From Streptomyces amritsarensis (GTDB lineage Bacteria > Actinomycetota > Actinomycetes > Streptomycetales > Streptomycetaceae): a stretch of 54,835 nt of DNA. The stretch lies in contig NZ_MQUR01000049.1 of NCBI RefSeq assembly GCF_001953875.1, positions 1-54,835 of the forward strand. Direction: 5' to 3'. The position numbers were made by a program, and so were the translations under genes. Shown in pieces: positions 40,970 through 48,486 of this stretch. The notes beneath the pieces are model-generated. The model did not search any database. It was not told the DNA's origin and saw only the letters and a program-made list of their open reading frames with translations. The number at the start of each line of letters is the position of its first letter. Position 1 is the stretch's first letter.

Positions 40970-41377
40970 TCAGGGGGCTACGGGGGGTTTCAGGGCGGTG
41001 CGGGCAGCGGCCCGGACCAGCGGGGCGACGGCATGGGGCCGGCTGTGCACCGGCAGGTGGGAGGCGGACGCCTCGGTCGTATGCGAACCCGCCCGGCGGG
41101 CCCGGAGGCGCGGGCGTTCCGGCACGATTCCCCGGTCCTGGCCGGTGACCACGACCCAGGAGGGAAGGGTGCGCCAGGCGGCGGCGGTGCAACGGCGGCT
41201 GAAGGCGGATGCGTCGAGCGGGCGCTGTCCCGCGGCGAGGACGCGGGTGACGGAGCGCGGTGCGTCCTGGGCGCAGGCCTCGTGGAAGCGGTCGGGCCGG
41301 ACGACGGTCGGTGCGGCGGCGCCCGCGACCGCTGCGGGCAGGGTTGTGCGTCTTGAGGGGGCGGGGCGAGTGGTCAT
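40970..41377 (-). pseudogene. C-terminal half of an alpha/beta hydrolase
   Basis: A 135-residue reading frame with good signals (GGAGGA upstream, ATGA overlap with DoxX). From about residue 32 it matches only the second half of an alpha/beta hydrolase: DRFHEACAQDAP, then TLPSWVVVTGQDRGIVPE with the acid residue, and HTTEASASHLPVHSRPHAV with the histidine. The half that should carry the oxyanion loop and nucleophile serine is missing, and the first 30 residues are unrelated low-complexity sequence. It cannot be an active hydrolase as written; it looks like a gene that lost its 5' half by internal deletion but kept its place in the operon. Confidence 0.6.
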
Positions 41378-41892
41378 CGGGGACGGATTCCTCCGGTGGG
41401 GGATTCGGCGGCGGGCCGGTGCAGCAGGGCCCGGGTGGCCAGTGCGGCGGCCGAGCCGGCGGCGACGGCGGCCACCGCGGACCACGCGGGCCAGGGCAGC
41501 AGGCCCAGGGCCCGGTCGGCGGAGAAACGCCCGGGCCCGGTGAGGGCGAGGGCCGCGGCGAGGGTGATCAGGACGAGCGGGTACTCGTAGCCGTCCTTCT
41601 GCACCCACAGGCCGTTGGGCCACTTCACGGTGAGGGCGACGGTCATCACGCCGATCGCCCCGGCGGCGGCGAGCGGGGTCAGGGCTCCGGCGGCGAGCAG
41701 GAGGCCGGAGCCGATCTGGCCGGCTCCCGCGGCGAGGGCGGTGAGTGCCCCGCCGCGGAAGCCGTCGTGCCGGAACTCCTCGATACCGCCCGCCAGCCCG
41801 CTGCCGCCCAGTCGGAAGCTGACCTTCTGCACGCCGTGTCCGGCGATCAGCAGGCCCGCCAGCAGGCGCAGGATCAGCAGACCGGTGTCCAT
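41374..41892 (-). CDS. DoxX family membrane protein
   Basis: A 172-residue inner-membrane protein with four hydrophobic segments. It opens LLILRLLAGLLIAGHGVQKV, with the DoxX signature at the first helix, and has VMTVALTVKWPNGLWVQKDG and EYPLVLITLAAALALTGPGR in the second half. DoxX proteins take part in redox or thiol stress responses in mycobacteria and otherwise are uncharacterised. Its stop overlaps the next start (ATGA), and it lies 17 nt after the isochorismatase-like gene, so it belongs to the same transcript. Confidence 0.87.
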   Translation of the reverse strand: MDTGLLILRLLAGLLIAGHGVQKVSFRLGGSGLAGGIEEFRHDGFRGGALTALAAGAGQIGSGLLLAAGALTPLAAAGAIGVMTVALTVKWPNGLWVQKDGYEYPLVLITLAAALALTGPGRFSADRALGLLPWPAWSAVAAVAAGSAAALATRALLHRPAAESPTGGIRPR

Positions 41893-41909
41893 GGTGTCGG
41901 TCCCGTCGC

Positions 41910-42584
41910 TCAGCCGGCCGCGTGCGGGTCGACCATGGTGTGGGCGTAGACGACGCCCAGCCCGTAGGCGCCGCCGTGCTCCTTGACGACGTCGGTGGTC
42001 GCGGCATAGGTCTCCGTGCGGGCCCAGTCGCGCTGGAGCTCCAGCAGGACCTGGAGCCAGGTGACGGGCACGGCGCCTGCGGCCGTCATCCGCTGCATGG
42101 CGTGCTCGTGGGCGGCGGGGGTCACGCCGGCGGAGGCGTCGGCGACGACGTAGACCTCGTAGCCCTGGTTGAGGGCGGAAAGGGCGGGCAGGACCAGGCA
42201 GACCTCGGTCCACAGCCCGGACAGGATGATCTTGCTGCGGCCGGTGGCCTTCACGGCCTCGACCAGCGCGGTGTCCTCCCAGGCGTTCATGGAGGTGCGG
42301 TCGACTATCTCGTGCTGGGGGAAGACCTCGCGCAGCTGCGGCAGGATCGGCCCGGAGAACGACTCGGCCGCGACCGTGGACAGCACGACGGGGACGTCGA
42401 AGACCCTGGCGGCCTTGGCCAGGCCGACGGTGGCGTTGACGACCGCGACCCGGTCGCTGCTGGCGGCGCCGAAGAACATCTGCGGCTGGTGGTCGACGAA
42501 GAGCATCATCGCGTTGTCGGGGGTCAGCAGGTCCGGGCTGGGCGCGGCGTGGACGGTGTTGAGGTCGAGTACGAAGTCGGTCAT
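41910..42584 (-). CDS. Isochorismatase-like cysteine hydrolase (YcaC type)
   Basis: A 224-residue hydrolase of the isochorismatase superfamily. MMLFVDHQPQMFFG gives the catalytic Asp, and GLWTEVCLVLPALSAL gives the nucleophilic cysteine after the WTE-V-C motif. SMNAWEDTALVEAV lies where the active-site lysine loop is usually found. Members hydrolyse amides, ureides or nicotinamide-like substrates. AAGGA lies 8 nt before ATG 42584. It lies between the amidohydrolase and DoxX genes in a likely operon. Confidence 0.88.
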   Translation of the reverse strand: MTDFVLDLNTVHAAPSPDLLTPDNAMMLFVDHQPQMFFGAASSDRVAVVNATVGLAKAARVFDVPVVLSTVAAESFSGPILPQLREVFPQHEIVDRTSMNAWEDTALVEAVKATGRSKIILSGLWTEVCLVLPALSALNQGYEVYVVADASAGVTPAAHEHAMQRMTAAGAVPVTWLQVLLELQRDWARTETYAATTDVVKEHGGAYGLGVVYAHTMVDPHAAG

Positions 42585-42679
42585 CAGGTTTTTCCTTCCG
42601 ATGGTGATCGGCACGCGGGGTGCCGGGGGAGGGCAGCGCGGGGTGCCGGGAGGGCAGGCAGAAAGAGGATGGCGTCGGG

Positions 42680-44578
42680 TCAGAGCCCGAAGCAGGGGTC
42701 GAAGGCCGGCGACGGCTCCTGTGGAGCGGCACCGCGGGCGACGCGCCACTGGCGGTGCCGTTCGGATTCGGCGGCGGCCTCCGCCAGCACGTCGGCCTGG
42801 CAGGCACCGGCCGTCGAGGGCGCAGGCGTGGCCTGGTAGCCGCCGTAGTGGCCGACCGGGCTCCAGGCCGGGCCGATGGGAGGCAGTGCCTCGTCCAGAC
42901 CCTCGTAGGTGTCCGCGGCGTACACGATCCGCCCGCCGGCCACCGTCAGGACGGACTCGATGTGCGGGATGTCGGCAGCGGAGACGGTCAGATAGTCGTG
43001 CGAGAGGACCGCGAAATCCGCGAAGCGTCCCTCTGCGAGGACTCCCTTGTCCGCCTCCTCCCCGGTGAGCCGCGCCCCGCCGACCGTGTACAGCTCCAGG
43101 GCCCGTTCGCGGGACAGCAGCTGCTCGGCGGGGCGCAGGGCCAGGTTGCCCACGGTGCGGCCGGTGACCAGCCAGTGCAGTGCCACCCACGGGTTGTAGG
43201 AGGAGACGCGGGTGGCGTCGGTGCCCGCTGCGAGGGGGATTCCGGCGCGCAGCATGTCCGCGATCGGCGGGGCCGTGCCGGCGGCCTGAGCGCCGTACCG
43301 TTCGGCGAAGGCACGGCCCTGGAAGGACATCCGGTTCTGGACCGAGATGCCTCCGCCGAGGGCGGCGATCCGCTCCAGGCTGTCCGGGGAGACCGTCTCG
43401 GCATGGTCGAACAGCCAGCGGCCACCCGCCGGAAACAGCCCTTCGGCGGCGAGTTTCTCGAAGACGGCCAGGTCCCGGCGGATGGTCTCGTCGTAGGTGG
43501 CGTGCAGTCGGAAGCCCCAGCCGTGCTCGGACAACAACCGGACCGCCTGCTCGAACTCGCCCTCGTAGCCGTCGGCGAGCTCCGGCCGCGGCTCCGAGAA
43601 GTTCTCGAAGTCGGCGGCCGCCCAGATCAGGTTCTCGCCTGCGCCGTTGAGCCGCAGCCAGGAGTCCCCGTCGCCGGGGCGGACGGTCTCGGTCCAGCGG
43701 CGCAAATCGGCCAGCTCCTGACCCGCTGTCTGCGGGAAGAGGTGATAGCCGATCCGGACGCTGAGCTCGCCGGCCCGGGCCAGTTCGGTCACGGTGGCGT
43801 AGTTCTCGGGGAAGTTCTGGAACCCGCCCGCGGCGTCCACGGCGGAGGTCAGGCCGAACCGGTTCAGCTCGCGCAGGAAGTGCCGGGTGGAGACCTTCTT
43901 GCCGGCATCGTCGAGGGCGGGTGCTTCGGCCAGCGTGGAGTACAGGACGAGAGCGCTGGGCGCCGCGAGCAGCAGCCCGTTGGGGTGGCCTTCGCGATCC
44001 CGGACGATCTGCCCGCCCTTCGGGTCCGGGGTGTCCCGGGTGAAACCGGCGGCCCGTACGGCGGCGCGGTTGAGGATCGCGGACTGGTAGAGGTGCAGGA
44101 CGAAAACGGGGGTGTCCGGTGCGGCGGCGTTCAGCTCGGCCGGCGTCGGCATCCGGCGTTCGGCGAACTGCTCCGCGGTCCAGCCGCCCACCACCCGGAT
44201 CCACTGGCCCCGCGGGGTCCGTCCGGCCTGCTCACGGAGCATGGCCAGCGCCTGGTGCAGCGACGGCACGCCGTCCCAGCGCAGCTCCAGTACGTAGTTC
44301 AGACCGCCGCGGATGACATGGAGGTGGGAGTCGTTGAGCCCGGGAACCACCCTGCGGCCCAGCGCGTCGACGACCCGGGTGCCGGGTCCGACGGATCCGG
44401 CGATGTCATGGTCGTCGCCCAGGACGGTGATGCGGCTGTCGCGCACGGCGAACGCAGTCGCGGACGGCCGGGCCGGGTCCTGGGTGTGTATCTTGCCGTT
44501 GCGCAGGACGAGGTCGGCGTAACCCCCGTCCGGTGAACCGTGGGCGGGTGTGATCCCGCCGACGGGCATGCTGGTCAT
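42680..44578 (-). CDS. Amidohydrolase family protein, YtcJ-like
   Basis: A 632-residue metal-dependent hydrolase (Amidohydro_3). VVPGLNDSHLHVIRGGLNYV carries the His-x-His metal pair near residue 86, RWLFDHAETVSPDSLERIAA a further histidine, and GIPLAAGTDATRVSSYNPWV the late Asp. The beta-sandwich parts are at both ends (LVLRNGKIHTQD; FADFAVLSHDYLTV). YtcJ-like enzymes split amide or N-acyl bonds in catabolism. ATG 44578 has only a weak ribosome site. It is the third and largest gene of the leftward run; the isochorismatase-like gene follows after 95 nt. Confidence 0.9.
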   Translation of the reverse strand: MTSMPVGGITPAHGSPDGGYADLVLRNGKIHTQDPARPSATAFAVRDSRITVLGDDHDIAGSVGPGTRVVDALGRRVVPGLNDSHLHVIRGGLNYVLELRWDGVPSLHQALAMLREQAGRTPRGQWIRVVGGWTAEQFAERRMPTPAELNAAAPDTPVFVLHLYQSAILNRAAVRAAGFTRDTPDPKGGQIVRDREGHPNGLLLAAPSALVLYSTLAEAPALDDAGKKVSTRHFLRELNRFGLTSAVDAAGGFQNFPENYATVTELARAGELSVRIGYHLFPQTAGQELADLRRWTETVRPGDGDSWLRLNGAGENLIWAAADFENFSEPRPELADGYEGEFEQAVRLLSEHGWGFRLHATYDETIRRDLAVFEKLAAEGLFPAGGRWLFDHAETVSPDSLERIAALGGGISVQNRMSFQGRAFAERYGAQAAGTAPPIADMLRAGIPLAAGTDATRVSSYNPWVALHWLVTGRTVGNLALRPAEQLLSRERALELYTVGGARLTGEEADKGVLAEGRFADFAVLSHDYLTVSAADIPHIESVLTVAGGRIVYAADTYEGLDEALPPIGPAWSPVGHYGGYQATPAPSTAGACQADVLAEAAAESERHRQWRVARGAAPQEPSPAFDPCFGL

Positions 44579-44671
44579 GGTGCTCTCTTTCCACGCGTCA
44601 CGCCGCCGGAGGTCGGAAGCTGCGGCGTGCAAGGGCCTGGTGCGAAGACCGGACAGGTGGCGGACGCCGAG

Positions 44672-45394
44672 TCAGAGGGTGCGCCGTACGCCGGCCTGGC
44701 GTTCGAGGTTGCGGAGCTGGACGGCCAGGTCGCCCTCGACGGCGTGGTGAGCGGGGCCACTGCGCCCGATGGGCAGGACCTCCTCGCCCCGCATGTCCTC
44801 CAGCATCAGCGCGAACGCCGTGTACAGGGCGACGGCGGCGAGCAGCAGCCCCAGCACCCCGGAGACGGCGGCGACCCAGGGCACACCGGTGAGACCGGCG
44901 AGCGCCGCCACGGCGAACCGGGGCACGGCCGTGCACAGCACGAGCCACAGGGCCCGCTTGCGGCCGGCCACCGAAGCCATCAGGACGGCGAACACGGCGA
45001 ACACGGCGTTGAGGACACCCAGTACGCGCATGCTGCCCGGCGCCTCCAGCACCAAGGTCAGCGCGGTGGCCAGCCACAGGCCCGAGAAGCAGGCCATCAG
45101 CGTGGCCGCCACCACGTCGCGGGCGCCGAACGCGAACCAGCTCACCAGGAGCTGCAGGACGAACGCGGGCAGGACAGCCAGGCCCACCGCCCGTCGGGCA
45201 CCCTCCTCGAAGAGGCCCAGCTGGAAGCACCCGACGATCACCGAGGCGATGGCCACGGTGTAGAAGCCGAGCGGCATGGGGGAGGCGATCGGCCGCAGGT
45301 TGATCCGGGTCATCCTGCGCAGATCGGGCTCGAAGCGTCGGCCGACGCCGTACGGATCGTCTCCGGCGGCCTGCTCGGCTATCGCCTCAGGCAT
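44672..45394 (-). CDS. GPR1/FUN34/YaaH (SatP-like) membrane transporter
   Basis: A 240-residue inner-membrane protein with six hydrophobic segments. NLRPIASPMPLGFYTVAIAS carries the N-P-x-P/SPMPLG signature at the start of the first membrane segment. The family moves acetate, succinate or ammonium; in this cluster a small carboxylate released by the hydrolases is a reasonable cargo. ATG 45394 overlaps the esterase gene by 8 nt, so the two are coupled. The C-terminus is a soluble tail of about 40 residues. Confidence 0.83.
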   Translation of the reverse strand: MPEAIAEQAAGDDPYGVGRRFEPDLRRMTRINLRPIASPMPLGFYTVAIASVIVGCFQLGLFEEGARRAVGLAVLPAFVLQLLVSWFAFGARDVVAATLMACFSGLWLATALTLVLEAPGSMRVLGVLNAVFAVFAVLMASVAGRKRALWLVLCTAVPRFAVAALAGLTGVPWVAAVSGVLGLLLAAVALYTAFALMLEDMRGEEVLPIGRSGPAHHAVEGDLAVQLRNLERQAGVRRTL

Positions 45395-46364
45395 CGGCCA
45401 GTACGCGCCGCAGCGTGCCGACGGCGAGCTCGATCGCCGCCTCGGCGGCGTGGGTGCCGCGCAAGGCGTTGAGCATCACGAAGTCGTGGATGATGCCCTG
45501 GAAGCGGACGGCCGTGACGGGCACTCCGGCGGCGCGCAGCTTGTTGGCGTAGGCCTCGCCCTCGTCGCGAAGGACATCGGCCTCGGCGGTGATGACCAGG
45601 GCCGGGGGCAGCCCGGCCAACTGCTCGATGCCGGCTCGCAGGGGGGAGGCGGTGACCTGGGCCCGCTCGGTCTCGTCGGTCGTGTACTGGTCCCAGAACC
45701 ACTGCATGCCGTCGCGGCGCAGGAAGTAGCCCTCCGCGAACTGGTGGTAGGAGCCGGTGTCGAAAGAGGCGTCGGTGACCGGGTAGAAGAGGACCTGCTG
45801 GAGCAGCGGCAGGCCACCGCGCTCCTTGGCCATCAGGGTCAGTGCGGCACTCATGTTCCCGCCGACCGAGTCGCCAGCCACCGCGATCCGGGAGGCGTCC
45901 AGACCGTGGGCGGCGCCGTCGGTGACGATCCAGCGGCCCACGGTCCAGTTCTGCTCGATCGCCACCGGGTAGCGGTGCTCGGGCGCCAGGTCGTACTCGG
46001 GGAACACCACGGCCGCCCCGGCCCCGACCGCGAGTTCCCGCACCAAGCGGTCGTGGGTGTGGGCGTTGCCGAACACCCAGCCCGCGCCGTGGATGTAGAC
46101 GATGACCGGGAGCGTGCCCGCGGCCCCGGCAGGGCGCACGATGCGGGCCCGCACCTCACCGGTGGGGCCGCCGGGCACGGTGACCCACTCCTCGTCCACG
46201 GCGGGCAGGTCGGCCGGGCCGGACTGCACCTCGTCGACGGCCTTGCGGCCCTCGCCCGGGGGGATCTGGAAGAGGAACGGCGGATTGGCCGTGGCCCGGG
46301 CGAACTCGGCCGCGGCCGGTTCCAGGACCGGGGTGACGGGGGTGAAGGGGTTCTGGTCGGTCAT
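45387..46364 (-). CDS. HSL-type alpha/beta hydrolase (carboxylesterase)
   Basis: A 325-residue esterase of the hormone-sensitive-lipase family. The oxyanion motif is VIVYIHGAGWVFGN (HGAG in place of HGGG), the nucleophile lies in IAVAGDSVGGNMSAAL, the acid in VITAEADVLRDEGEAY and the histidine in RFQGIIHDFVML. All parts are present. ATG 46364 is chosen with GAGAGG 7 nt upstream; ATG 46367 is next to it. It is the first gene of the leftward run and is divergent from an AraC regulator. Confidence 0.9.
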   Translation of the reverse strand: MTDQNPFTPVTPVLEPAAAEFARATANPPFLFQIPPGEGRKAVDEVQSGPADLPAVDEEWVTVPGGPTGEVRARIVRPAGAAGTLPVIVYIHGAGWVFGNAHTHDRLVRELAVGAGAAVVFPEYDLAPEHRYPVAIEQNWTVGRWIVTDGAAHGLDASRIAVAGDSVGGNMSAALTLMAKERGGLPLLQQVLFYPVTDASFDTGSYHQFAEGYFLRRDGMQWFWDQYTTDETERAQVTASPLRAGIEQLAGLPPALVITAEADVLRDEGEAYANKLRAAGVPVTAVRFQGIIHDFVMLNALRGTHAAEAAIELAVGTLRRVLADA

Positions 46365-46421
46365 CATCCGGCCTCTCACTCGAAACGGGCGCGCCTCGGC
46401 AGCGAGGGCGCCGCCGGACAC

Positions 46422-46449
46422 GGCTCCCGCACTGCCAACTGCGGGAGCC
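46422..46449. promoter_or_regulatory. Perfect 10-bp inverted repeat between esterase and AraC genes
   Basis: GGCTCCCGCA (46422-46431) and TGCGGGAGCC (46440-46449) are separated by 8 nt. A second pair TGCACG/CGTGCA lies at 46495-46500 and 46514-46519. Both are in the divergent promoter region and are candidate AraC sites or a leader hairpin. Confidence 0.5.
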
Positions 46450-46597
46450 ATCCCGAAAACTAGACGCGATCGAGCGCGACAGGTCGCCTCTGGGTGCACG
46501 GATCTGGCCCCTGCGTGCAGAACCCGCGCACGCCGGTCCCCACCTGCCCGAGTATGACGCCACCACCATTCAACGGACCTGACGGAGGCGGGACTTC

Positions 46598-47614
46598 GTG
46601 CTGCTGATGGATCTGGACACCTTGCCGCCCGAGGACCGGGTGGACGCGTTCCACCACGCGATGAACGACGCATCGGTACCGAACGACATCGTTCATGAAT
46701 CACCCGAATCGGGTATCCGTGCCCGGTTCGAGACCTGGCGGGTCGGCGGGCTGGACCTCTTCGACGTCCGCAGCACGGGGTTCGAGGTCCGACGGACGGC
46801 GAAGCACGTGCGATGGCATCGTGACCGCCCCGTGGTCTCGGTTTCGCTCCAGACCTCGGGCACCCACCGGGCCGAGAACGCGGGCGAGCGGTACGTCCTG
46901 GGCCCGGACGACATCGGCGTGTTCCACGAGCTCACCCCCCGCCGATACGGCTGGGCCGGTGACGGGGCCTCGTGGGCGGTCACCATCGACATGGAGCACC
47001 TCGGCGTGCCGGTGGACACCGTCGTGCAGGCCTCCGTACGACTGCGCGCGAGCCCCCTGCACGACCTGGTCCTGGCACACCTGCGCTCCCTCCGCCGGGA
47101 CCCGGGGCTCCTGGAGGCGGACCCCGGCGCCGCGGCTCTCGGCAACGCCACGACCGACCTGGTCCGGGCCCTGCTGACATCGGCCGCACACCCCGCCGAC
47201 GACCGCCGGGTCCGCGCCGCCATGGACGACTCCCTGGCGCACCGGATCCTCGCCTACACCCGCCGCCATCTGACCGAACCCGACCTCACACCGGACCGCA
47301 TCGCACGCGCACACTGCATCTCGAAACGACAGCTGTACACGACACTCGGACAAGCCGGCATACGACTCGAACAGTGGGTCATATCCGAGCGCCTTGAGGC
47401 GGCCTGCCGCCTGCTGGCCTCCCCGCAGAACGCCGGCCTGCCCGTTTCCGCCGTGGCGGCACGCTCCGGATTCACCAGTCCCAGCCACTTCACCCGCCGT
47501 TTCCGGGACGCCTACGGCACCACACCGCGCGAATGGAGGCGCCACCGGAACCAGGGCACGCCACGTCCCGGGCCGGCCGCGCCCCCGCACCCGATCCCGA
47601 TCCCGATCCCGTAG
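46598..47614 (+). CDS. AraC family regulator of the catabolic run
   Basis: A 338-residue regulator. The N-terminal domain (about 20-190) has FETWRVGGLDLFDVRSTGFE and VLGPDDIGVFHELTPRRYGW, typical of the AraC_binding_2 group. The C-terminal domain (about 215-320) has TPDRIARAHCISKRQLYTTL and VSAVAARSGFTSPSHFTRRF as its two helix-turn-helix units. The start is GTG 46598, 9 nt after GGAGG; ATG 46607 would be too far. The protein ends in a repeat of Pro-Ile (PIPIPIP) from gatccc units. It is divergent from the esterase gene and is the likeliest direct regulator of the seven-gene run. Confidence 0.88.
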   Translation: MLLMDLDTLPPEDRVDAFHHAMNDASVPNDIVHESPESGIRARFETWRVGGLDLFDVRSTGFEVRRTAKHVRWHRDRPVVSVSLQTSGTHRAENAGERYVLGPDDIGVFHELTPRRYGWAGDGASWAVTIDMEHLGVPVDTVVQASVRLRASPLHDLVLAHLRSLRRDPGLLEADPGAAALGNATTDLVRALLTSAAHPADDRRVRAAMDDSLAHRILAYTRRHLTEPDLTPDRIARAHCISKRQLYTTLGQAGIRLEQWVISERLEAACRLLASPQNAGLPVSAVAARSGFTSPSHFTRRFRDAYGTTPREWRRHRNQGTPRPGPAAPPHPIPIPIP

Positions 47615-47653
47615 AGGGGGTCCGTGCCCGCGACGTCCTCGTCGCGGACATCG

Positions 47654-47684
47654 GGACCCGTGCGTCCGGGGTGACACCGGGTCC
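47654..47684. terminator. Hairpin between convergent AraC and TetR genes
   Basis: GGACCCG (47654-47660) pairs with CGGGTCC (47678-47684), 17-nt loop. Confidence 0.45.
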
Positions 47685-47702
47685 GTCCCGTTACAGGGTG
47701 AC

Positions 47703-48338
47703 CTACTGCAACAGCCTCAGGGCGGCAGTCGCCACCCTTCGGGCGGTGAGGTGCGGTTCGTCGGACGGCAGGATGAGATGGCTGATGGTCATGCGGACGA
47801 TGACGTCCGCGGCCAGCTCCACCGACTCGGTCTGCTGTTGCGGATACCGCGCGGCCAGCCAGCCCTGGACGAGGGCTCGACCGGCATCGAAGACCGGGTC
47901 TGCTCGGGCGGTGAGATAGGGCAGGAGGCTGTCGGAGCCCTTTCGGGCGGCTTCGATGACGGCCCTGATGAGGGGCTGGCCGTCGGCCTCTTCGAGCACG
48001 TGGAGGATGGCGGCCCGCAGGCAGTCATGGGGATCGGGCACGCCGGGATAGAAGGCATCGGTCACACCCGCCAGAAACTGCTGGGTTTCGACCACCACCA
48101 GCGCACGGCCCAACCCGGCGCGGTTCCCGAACTCCTTGTACACCGAAGGACGTGACACCTCGGCGCGGGCGGCGACGGCCGAGAGGCTGACCTGGTCCCA
48201 GCCGGCTTCGCACGTGAGGTCGCGAGCGGCGTCCAACACGCGCTGCCTCATCTGTTTGCGCCACGCAACGCGCGGGGAGTCGGCCACCGGCTCACCTGCG
48301 AGTGCCGCCGCTTCGATCCGGTGCAATGCCACAGCCAT
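47703..48338 (-). CDS. TetR family transcriptional regulator
   Basis: A 211-residue regulator. The helix-turn-helix is at about residues 28-75: VLDAARDLTCEAGWDQVSLS, then AVAARAEVSRPSVYKEFGNR. The ligand domain includes ELAADVIVRMTISHLILPSD near the C-terminus. ATG 48338 gives MAVALHRIEAAALAG; the frame runs on to 48458 with arginine/proline-rich sequence. It lies 148 nt downstream of the beta-helix gene on the same strand; no divergent partner and no clear palindrome were found. Confidence 0.88.
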   Translation of the reverse strand: MAVALHRIEAAALAGEPVADSPRVAWRKQMRQRVLDAARDLTCEAGWDQVSLSAVAARAEVSRPSVYKEFGNRAGLGRALVVVETQQFLAGVTDAFYPGVPDPHDCLRAAILHVLEEADGQPLIRAVIEAARKGSDSLLPYLTARADPVFDAGRALVQGWLAARYPQQQTESVELAADVIVRMTISHLILPSDEPHLTARRVATAALRLLQ

Positions 48339-48486
48339 GGGGCCCAGTCTGTCGGGGGCCCGAGCCCGTTCGGCGGTCCGGGCCCCGGAGTGCGGGGCTT
48401 GCGGTCGGCGAGCGGGCGGTGGTGCCGACCCATGGTGAGGGGACCGGGCCGGCACCACAGCTGAGGCCCTGAGCGATGCGAAGGGA

